DNA of 64,000 nt from Dichomitus squalens LYAD-421 SS1 (Eukaryota > Basidiomycota > Agaricomycetes > Polyporales > Polyporaceae), in the NCBI RefSeq assembly GCF_000275845.1, contig NW_006766887.1, positions 1,384,983 to 1,448,982 of the forward strand, read 5' to 3'. A program made the translations under genes and the position numbers. The notes under the pieces are model-generated. The model saw nothing but the letters and a program-made list of their open reading frames with translations, had not been told where the DNA came from and searched no databases. Below, piece after piece: positions 56,666-64,000 of this stretch; within the stretch, counting starts at the first letter, position 1; every line of letters begins with the position of its first letter.

Positions 56666-58711
56666 CTACCTTCGATAACCGCGACCGCCCGTCACATCCT
56701 TCGCCTTCAACGCACGTTTGCGCTCGCGCTCCTCTTCCTTGGCCCGCGCACCCCGCTGCCTCGGGTCGATGACCTCGTACTCTCGTTCCGCCTTCGCTGT
56801 CTCCTCCTCATTCCCCTTCGGGAAATGCAGTAAGTGTCCAAGGAAGCCCACGTCGTTGTCTACCTCCATCCCTTCCTCTCCTTCCCCGACTCTTGGCTCA
56901 CTTTCGGCGCCCTCGCCGCCCACCTGCTCTTGAGGCGGCGAATCCTCTACGGTCGCGCTCTTGATCTTCGAGCGAAAACTGTTAAGCGCGGCGAGGACGT
57001 CGCCTTCGTCCTTGCGGCCTTTGCCTTTCTTCTTCAGGCCCCGTCCCTTCTCGTATTTGGCCATCTCCTCCTCGAGGTACGACTTCTTCGGCTTTTTCTT
57101 GGAACGCTCAGCATCAGAATCGTCGCTGCCCTCGCCGGGGCGACGAGTGAGCTTGCGGATCTCAGCCTCCATGCGCTCAATCTCGGACTTGTGCGAGTTG
57201 CTAGCGGCAGCCTTCTCGCGCTCATGCTGCTCGCGGATCTTGATGATGTCGCTCTCATCCTTGTCTCGCTTCGACTGCTTCTTCTCAACCTAATGAGTGC
57301 GATGAGCATGAGCCAGTATGATATATGCGCAACGTGGAATACTCACGGGTAGGGCGTCCTGCTCTGCACGATCTCGTTTTGACGAGTTCTTGGTCGCTAG
57401 GGGATTGGGTACTGCGGGTATTGCGGCAGGAAGCTCGGGATTGTCAATAACTGTATCATCGTACATGAGCGAATCGCGCCGCGTGAGTGTACGTTCATCG
57501 TTGCTCACGATCTGGTCGCACAATCGGTTTCTTCTTGAAGACCACAGGCCCCTCTTCCGCTTCCTCCTCCCCACCAAAACTTAGCAGCTTCACGTCCCTA
57601 ATATATGCATATGGTCAGCCACTGCCCAAGGCGCAATGTTCTGACCTGACGCGCTTTTTAGCCCCACGGCGCCTTTGTTCCTCCTCGCGTTCACGCTGCG
57701 CTTGCTCTCGAGCACGTTGTTGGGCGCGCTTCTCCTCAGCCGTTATGCGTGGGACGATGTCCTCGAACGGGCTGTCCACTATGCGTACGCGCTTGATCTT
57801 GGGCGGACTATGTCCACGGGCTGTCAACGTGCGGACAAGAACTAGAAGAGGAAGGGAATACGCACTATAGCGGTCGTTCGTTGTCGTCAAGCTCTAGGGA
57901 GAACCACCTAAGCTTCCTCGAAATATGAAGAAAGAGATTGGGTGAGCGTACCCATCTCGCCAATCTTCAAGACATCTATACAAGGTATTCATGAGGTCGT
58001 CACGGATGCGCGGAGTGGACAGTGGGGCTTACTGAAGAACGTGTCTCCTACTACGCGTCCAAAGAGGGTGTGCTTGCCGTTCAACTCGTCCGCACGATCT
58101 GAGAGTAATAAGGTAGGCATATACTAAGGATAGGACCTGCATATAGATACAGGACTCACTTAGGGTGATGAAGAATTGCGAGTCATTCGAGTTCTTCGTG
58201 CCATTGTTCGCCATTCCGACTAGGCCGCGGTGGACGAAACGCAACCGCGGGTGAATCTCATCCTCGAATGGCTCTGTAATAGAACAGTGAGCTGAATGAC
58301 CGTAGTGACACAGAAACGGCACGCACCTCCGAAAAATGACTCCCCTCCGCCTCCCGTACCTGTCCGGTCTCCTGTCTGGACCAAAAAGTCCGGGACAACA
58401 CTATGGCGGACATGTGTTCAGTCTCTCTGCGCTTGCGCGTTCTGACGTCAGGGTACACACCGATGGAATATAACACCATCGTAGTAGCCTGAACATGTTT
58501 CTAAGCAAGATGATATGTGAATGACAAGAGCGTGACGCGCCTTCCATGGCCAGAGCAATGAAGTTCCGACATGCTTTGGGGGTCTCCTGCGCGCGCGTGA
58601 GCAGACGCGACTGTCAACAGACTGCTCGATGCGTACTTTCGACCAAAGCTCAATGTCAATCTCCCCCACAGTCGTTTCCAGTATAACACGTCCCTTGGTG
58701 GGTAGGGCCAT
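56666..58711 (-). CDS. CWC27: Spliceosomal cyclophilin CWC27
   Basis: Peptidyl-prolyl isomerase-type subunit of the activated spliceosome. The cyclophilin domain opens with KGRVILETTVGEIDIELWSK and continues with [56 protein letters not shown] and GLVGMANNGTKNSNDSQFFI. The catalytic-type FHR Arg is retained. The long C-terminal half is charged and helical, as in CWC27/SDCCAG10: EEKRAQQRAREQAQREREEE, KKKPIVRPD, then KKSYLEEEMAKYEKGRGLKK then FRSKIKS, ending KDVTGGRGYRR. Introns split the N-terminal domain finely. One of them (58489-58540) begins with GC instead of GT. The start at 58711 is the family N-terminus (MALPTKG). The neighbour at 58875 is divergent, 163 bases away. Confidence 0.93.
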
Positions 58712-58874
58712 TGTAGTGAGGCCAGAGGAGGATAAGTGTGGTGGTGGAGGCCAAGGTCACTGCTACGGCGCGCGCCTGAACCCTGAACGCATGCGGCACC
58801 TGTAGCGCGCACTGCAACTCCTTGCATATCTACTCCTACGCCACTAGAAGCGGTTTTCATATTTGCTTGTAAAA

Positions 58875-60032
58875 ATGTCGGAGTCCAGCTCAAGTACAGC
58901 CCCAAGACGTCACAAGCCTTTATACAGGGATCATAACGGCTTCACGGAATCGGTCGAGCTCGTGATGTCGGGGACAGCGGCAGGGCCATCCTTGCCAATC
59001 AACCTGCATGCCATTGCCGCAAAAAAAGACACCGCGACCAGGGAAGAGCGACGTGCGCTTCATGACGCGGTGCAAAGGAGGCAGTTTGTCGAGGATATGA
59101 TGGAGCTGAAGGGGACTTTCTTTCCTGGGTGAGTTTGTCGCGTTTCGATCACATCTTCACGCCCAGTCTAAAGCAAAGGCTCGCAGACTCGACGCTCTAC
59201 GAAAAGCAAACGAGGCCCCGGAGTCATCCGTGGACCTGAAGGAGCGCATACAGGAGGTTAAAAAGAAACATCTGGAAGAAGTTCGCACTTTGTACGAGTG
59301 GCAGGCCCAAGATTATTTCGATGAAGCGCTAGATATGTCACGGTCCAAACCTGACGTTGACCTTCCGGACGTGGAGGTATCCTTGGCAATACGGTTTCAA
59401 GCGCATCCTCCGAGCTCACCGGACGTACAGGAATTCTATCGGTTGTCCCGGTCTAGTCATGAAATCGCTGCTTCCTTCGATGATCAGCTGGACAGGCACC
59501 ATTACGCGCACCTCACTGGGTTATACCCAATGATGAAGCAGTACAACAGACTGCGGGGAGTCGAGGAAGAAAGACAAAAACAGCGCGACAAGCAATTTCC
59601 ATCAAGCATTGCAGAATTCCGAGCCACCCGCAACAAGGACGTCCAGGTGAGCTGCTGCGCTTGCGACGGCCGTGGTATGCACTGAATAGGTGCTTTAGCT
59701 ACGATTTGCACGATTTTTGACTTCAGGCGATACCGCGCGCGAGCGCATGAACCATGAATATGGCTGGGCATGGCGCCAGGTCATGCCTCTGATTAACGAT
59801 TACAATCAAAATGTACGTAACGTGCTATACCTATGTGCTAGCTCTGCTGCAGTTTCAGTATGAATCACGCCTTCATACGCTTTCTGCAGGAGGAATTCCA
59901 GAAAGAAATCCAAGCACTTCTTCAATCTCTTTCGAAGGAGGTGGAGAGTCGGGATCCTCGCAAATCAAGGCTGACGGCGACAGCCGCCACTTGACAGAAG
60001 AATCCACACATGTTCAGGTGATCATCCGCTAG
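58875..60032 (+). CDS. Unknown helical protein
   Basis: Family not recognised. The first exon (58875 to about 59128) encodes MSESSSSTAPRRHKPLYRDH and a charged helix. A GTGAGT intron joins TFFPG to LDALRKANEAP. The long second exon is rich in Glu, Lys, Arg and Asp (LKERIQEVKKKHLEEVRTLY) and probably forms coiled coil. A further exon (59728-59812) reads DTARERMNHEYGWAWRQVMP then LINDYNQN, which is clearly coding. It joins in frame if the donor is the gtatgc near 59676. The 3' end is uncertain: one splice choice ends at 60032 (HVQVIIR); another frame near 59890-59990 gives EEFQKEIQALLQSLSKEVES, which looks more helical and would end near 59995. Cytosolic or nuclear; no signal peptide or membrane segment. 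Confidence 0.6.
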
Positions 60033-61068
60033 AGTTGCATGTTCCTTGCGCGTGATTACAGATTTGGTTAGTATCGCCAGCGACATAGACATTATAATGA
60101 GGTCTATCATCAGTTGCTACACCGGCAGAGCTGCCAGCGGCGATCGAGCAGTGTAGCTGATTGGTTCCATCAGGAACTTGAGCTTGTGATCGACGCTACG
60201 TCTCATGCAAGCAGATGTGGTGCGCTCGGGAAGAGTAAGGGGGGGCTCCATTATGCCCAAGCACACAATATAGAACATCGCGTCCGAGTACGCGTCCCTC
60301 AGAACCTCCGGCTTTGGCCATGTGCTCTCGAGTAGGCATTAGAGAGCCTTACGACACGAACATAACGTCGCTACGGTGGACGAGCCACCGTCCATGTCTG
60401 GGCGGTATTCAGGATGCGTTCCGTGGTATAAAGACCCGACGTTGGATTGCTGACATATATATGAAAGAAATGTGTCAAGGCTATCTGAGAACGAGAGAGC
60501 TTCGAAGCTATGTAAACGTACCGCTCAGTGGTCCATCTAGGCTGATGCAAGAAAATCGTCGGACGTTGTCGGCTATTGGACAAAGTGAGTCACTGAACGC
60601 TCTTTCGGCAGGACGTACACCCACACCAAACCCATGACATGCCGCCGCGTCCTCATTCAGTGTGTATGACGTACGCAGACGAGGCGCCGTTGAGACGGCC
60701 TCCGAGGCTTACCGCAGCATTGCTCAGCACTGGAAGTCGACCCTGCACATATCGTCAGATCTTCGTAGTACGCTCAGCCTTCTGCACGGTAAGGCGCCGA
60801 GATACTAGGAGCCAATGGCAGATCTCAGAGCGGAAAAGGGTCAATATGGCGAAGCTGAGTGGTGAACAATGTTCCCTATAGAGTCTGTCTGGTTGGAGCC
60901 CACATCGTTCGGCCGCTGTCCGGTTGTTCAATGCACGTCGAAGTTTACTAGACTAATTGCGGTACTCTCTCGTATATGTATCGCCGAGCAAACTCTGCGG
61001 CCCGGTTAAGTCATCGGCGTCCCTTCTCCAACATATGTGACGGCCACCTTGGGGTTGGGGTTGAACGC
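60033..61068. other. Convergent intergenic region
   Basis: About 1 kb between the unknown helical gene (+) and the lipase (-). Short frames only; no motif or repeat recognised. Confidence 0.35.
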
Positions 61069-62346
61069 CTAGCATTGCATGGTCACTCCGTCGTACGGGC
61101 CTGGGTGCTGAGTAGCATTGGAGTTCAAAAAGTTAACAGCGCCAGTGCTGCACTGATCACTGGGGTTATCCTGGCCTAATGAAACCCACGATCAATGAAC
61201 CGCAGGGATAACAAAGGGACAAGAATGTATGGACATACCCGGGCAAGAGACCCAAATATCGTCGTCGCGGATACGGACTTCGCCGCTGGCATGGTGGTAC
61301 CCGAAGACCTCGATAGGAGGGAGGACTGGTACAGGATCTTCTTTGTTGTTGATGCGAGTCGTGGATATGTGCAATGAATCGACGTAATTGGCCCAAGCTT
61401 GGTTACCAACCTGGAGAAGTTCAACGTGAGCTCCAGTCACGCGCGCATTTCACAAAAAGTATATCATTACCCGAGGCGATGCATATCCGATGTAGCGAAC
61501 GTTCACGTCCGAAGGCAGATGAAGAGGCAGGTACACAGCATGCAGAAGTGCAGTAGCGGCACCTGTACCAAGAGGTAAGTGAGGACACAGGACTGCAATC
61601 ACTGCAAGTGAGAACTCGCCAAGTGAATGTCCGACAACAGTAACGTTCTCAGTAGGGTAGAGAGATAGCGCCTCCTTCACAGCTGCTATTACTCCAGGAG
61701 CCGACCTGCAGTAAGGCATTGAGCACTGTCACATGTCACAGCCAAGGGGGAACGTGCCTGTTTTGGGTTGCGGCGAAGCCCGCGTGAACCAGAACATTTG
61801 GGTCGACACCGGGAAAAAGTTCAGCGTCCAATGGTACAAGGATGACTTCAAGATCAATTATAAAGGGAAGGTCGCTGCACCATATGTCAGTATTGCTCGA
61901 TGATTTAGTAGAAGAAAGAGCATGAACATGAAGTTCATCTCATGTTTGTCCGTACCCTGGTGATAAGCCAACGATGACCTCGTTGAGGGTGGGATCATAC
62001 CCGACATACCCTACAAGGAACACGACGGTTGGCAAACAAAGTACGTCTTCATAACAGACTGCCTACAGTTCTGAGTCTCATTGACGACTCCTCCAGATTC
62101 GACCGGCTTGAAGGTAGGATTAGCGTTGCAGTTTTCACCGCAGTTCCAGGCCTTGGTGGATGAGGGTTCGCAGTACGCAGTGCTCGCGTACCACGTATAC
62201 GGCTTGAATGCGGCTATTTCCGCCGAAGGTAGGGGCGTAACGGCATCCTGGCGGGCTGTCAGGGTACGTGGGGCAGGGACGGCTCGCACGCCGATTGAAA
62301 TGACGGAAAGGGCTGCTAAGAAAGTGAACCAACAGCTGGTGGCCAT
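61069..62346 (-). CDS. Secreted class 3 lipase
   Basis: Predicted extracellular triacylglycerol lipase or feruloyl-esterase-like hydrolase (alpha/beta fold). The signal peptide MATSCWFTFLAALSVISIGV ends at RAVPAPRTLTARQ, where a propeptide-like segment may follow. Family blocks are FKPYTWYASTAYC, VVFLVGYVGYDPTLNEVIVG, DAELFPGVDPNVLVHAGF, the nucleophile elbow VVGHSLG (Ser), YIGYASPRVGNQ, RINNKEDPVPVLPP (Asp) and QHPGPYDGVTMQC (His). The triad Ser-Asp-His is complete. The stop (TAG, 61069-61071) follows Cys, and several cysteines suggest disulfides. Two introns appear to start with GC: 61708-61757 and 61563-61619. The second cuts within GHSLG and is 57 bases without a stop, so a retained-intron protein would stay in frame. 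An upstream in-frame ATG at 62382 exists, but 62346 starts the signal peptide directly. Confidence 0.9.
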
Positions 62347-64000
62347 GCTGTTCGGGGGAGCTTGCTTGATCAGTCTTGCCATCGTGAGCTTGCTTTTAAA
62401 CGTCTGACTTTGGGGCATATCTGACGATATACGGTGCAGTGACGATATGGATCTGAGTAATGCAACGATGAGGGCTGTCATGAGGTACGAGAACCTGTCC
62501 AACACCAAGCATTTCTTGGCCAGCTATGGACTGTCTGACGTTGTGCTCTTCGGCAGCCTTCACAGAGAGCGTCCATATTGTCATTTGCAGACAGAGGGAA
62601 CGATGCATCCGGCGGAAGCGAGATTGTTTTCGTTCTAGAAACTTAGTGACTCATGTGCAGGACACGCACACCTTCGAGTCAATGCGGAAGGTCGTCTTGT
62701 GTAACTCTGCAGAGTATCCGCCGCAAGAGCAGAGAGGTCATCAAGGCTATAGCTATCTGAAAGACGTCGATCCCCTCGCCGAATCGCTGTCGACAGTCGC
62801 ATCGTGGTTCCAGAGTCGCCAGCCGTTAGCGTGCCGAGATTCTACGTAACGCCGACTGCGTCACATGCAATGGAGATGGACACAAGAAAGTCGGCCGAAG
62901 TATCAGAAGCAGCAATGAGCCATGGAAGCACAAAGGTCGACTTGGGCACGGGCGTCGTCGGAGTCCAGTGCCGCTTCCGTATTACAGCGCTTTTCAAATC
63001 ACTTGTCGTTTGGGCGCCGACAAATGCGCGCGCCACACCTGCGTCCGACACCCCATCAGCAAAACTGCATTTTGATTGGCTTGCAGCACGTTCAAAGCCA
63101 TTCAAGAATATGTCGTCCAAGTTGACCATCCGATTGTTACAAGCATGCTAAGTTCTCTCTGATTCCACTGCTATCCAATAGGGATAGCATATTATATCCA
63201 AAGCGAATCAGGCCAATCGAAGCCAATTGACACAATCGCTTGCCTCGAAAAGCTTCGATTTTCGAGACTCTCTTCAAGCATGCTTGAATGGGTCAGAAGT
63301 TTGCTGGATTGCACGAATAAGGCGCGTTATGTAATCACACACTATGGCGATTCCGCTCAATTTTGGCACGTGATTGAGAGGATGATATTGCGAGGATACG
63401 ACATAATCTAAACAAGGTACGGAATGGTACGACGTGCATGGAGTATACTACAATAGCTACATACTACAATGTTGTAGGGAACCGGATAGACTCACTGAAG
63501 GATGGACACTTGCACTCACCGATGGATGGGATGCGGAGACTCGGACCTACTACTGGCGAGACACACAAAGACTTACGGACTATAGCTTATCGCGCAATGC
63601 CCAAGCCATGTACGTACCTTCATACTTCAGCGCATATATGCGGTGACCATGTCCGAAACAGGCGTGCTTACCTTGTTGTCCGAGTGCTCATGGATACTGT
63701 GACTAGTTGCCTTGGCAGGCGGGTGCGGTATGGGCAGGGAAAGGACGCCTCATGGGCCCAGTCACAGCTGTTGAACCCGGGGGGCGAAGACCTCTCCCAC
63801 GGGTGGCAACGACAGCGGATAGCCTGCAACTCACCTAGAAGGGTTGTTGGTTGTAAGAGGCTTGTTAGAGCGATGAGAGGAGATGTTCGAGTGAACTGAA
63901 CTGTAGATTGGGGTACAGAGGTCCCTATATATACTACTGTACATCTGTGGCTACGTAGTACTATACAGTACATTCCCAGGATGCACAGTCGCACAGAGAA
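62347..64000. other. Right-end region without supported genes
   Basis: About 1.65 kb. Open frames of 60-150 codons occur on both strands (for example 62842-63129 minus and 63438-63899 plus) but none shows a recognisable domain. A 16-base perfect palindrome TTCAAGCATGCTTGAA lies at 63273-63288. A TATA-like tatatata occurs near 63926. The first few hundred bases presumably hold the lipase promoter. A gene running off the right edge cannot be judged. Confidence 0.35.

Overview
The window is nuclear DNA of a filamentous basidiomycete, most likely an Agaricomycete mushroom or wood-decay fungus. Genes are split by many introns of about 50-70 bases. Proteins read through cleanly only after GT-AG (sometimes GC-AG) splicing. 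The gene families (agaricomycete F-box and BTB proteins, a P450 of agaricomycete type, secreted class 3 lipase, Zn2Cys6 regulator) fit that group. There is no bacterial-style operon, CRISPR array or recognisable rRNA/tRNA gene.

Layout, left to right: a Zn2Cys6 transcription factor (519-2738, +); a large disordered protein with a candidate PP1-docking motif (3315-6256, -); an ELMO/CED-12 protein (7766-10897, +); an F-box protein (11540-13423, +); methylenetetrahydrofolate reductase (13956-16545, -); tRNA pseudouridine synthase PUS1 (18060-20437, +); a decayed F-box pseudogene (20787-22252, -); a cytochrome P450 (23166-25506, -); a disordered protein (26568-28933, -); a small DUF202-like membrane protein (30136-30766, -); checkpoint clamp subunit HUS1 (31345-32626, -); F-box (33928-35532, +); double-BTB (35887-37441, +); a disordered protein (37815-40155, -); an F-box/WD40 fusion with an in-frame stop in its last repeat (41130-43426, -); xylulokinase (45029-47032, +); a second double-BTB gene carrying a frameshift (47957-49536, +); F-box (50676-52653, -); kinetochore protein Sos7 (53267-54583, +); thymidylate kinase (55713-56540, +); spliceosomal cyclophilin CWC27 (56666-58711, -); an unknown helical protein (58875-60032, +); a secreted lipase (61069-62346, -).

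Two themes stand out. First, four families of short, non-coding, inverted-repeat elements (MITE-like) lie between genes and mostly in promoters: 17318-17770, 29171-29887, 32816-33638 with a second copy at 47165-47911, and 55230-55595. Three of the families have TA at both outer ends, as Tc1/mariner-type insertions do. Second, the middle of the window (20.8-52.6 kb) holds seven ubiquitin-ligase adaptor genes: five F-box and two BTB. Three of the seven carry inactivating lesions, which suggests fast birth and death of these genes. The housekeeping genes (MTHFR, PUS1, HUS1, XKS1, SOS7, CDC8, CWC27) look intact. Several genes use unusual splicing: 13- and 30-base microexons, GC-AG introns, and a 459-base intron in MTHFR.

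All gene calls rest on reading the translations and recalling family motifs; no database search or RNA evidence was available. Exon joins were worked out by hand.
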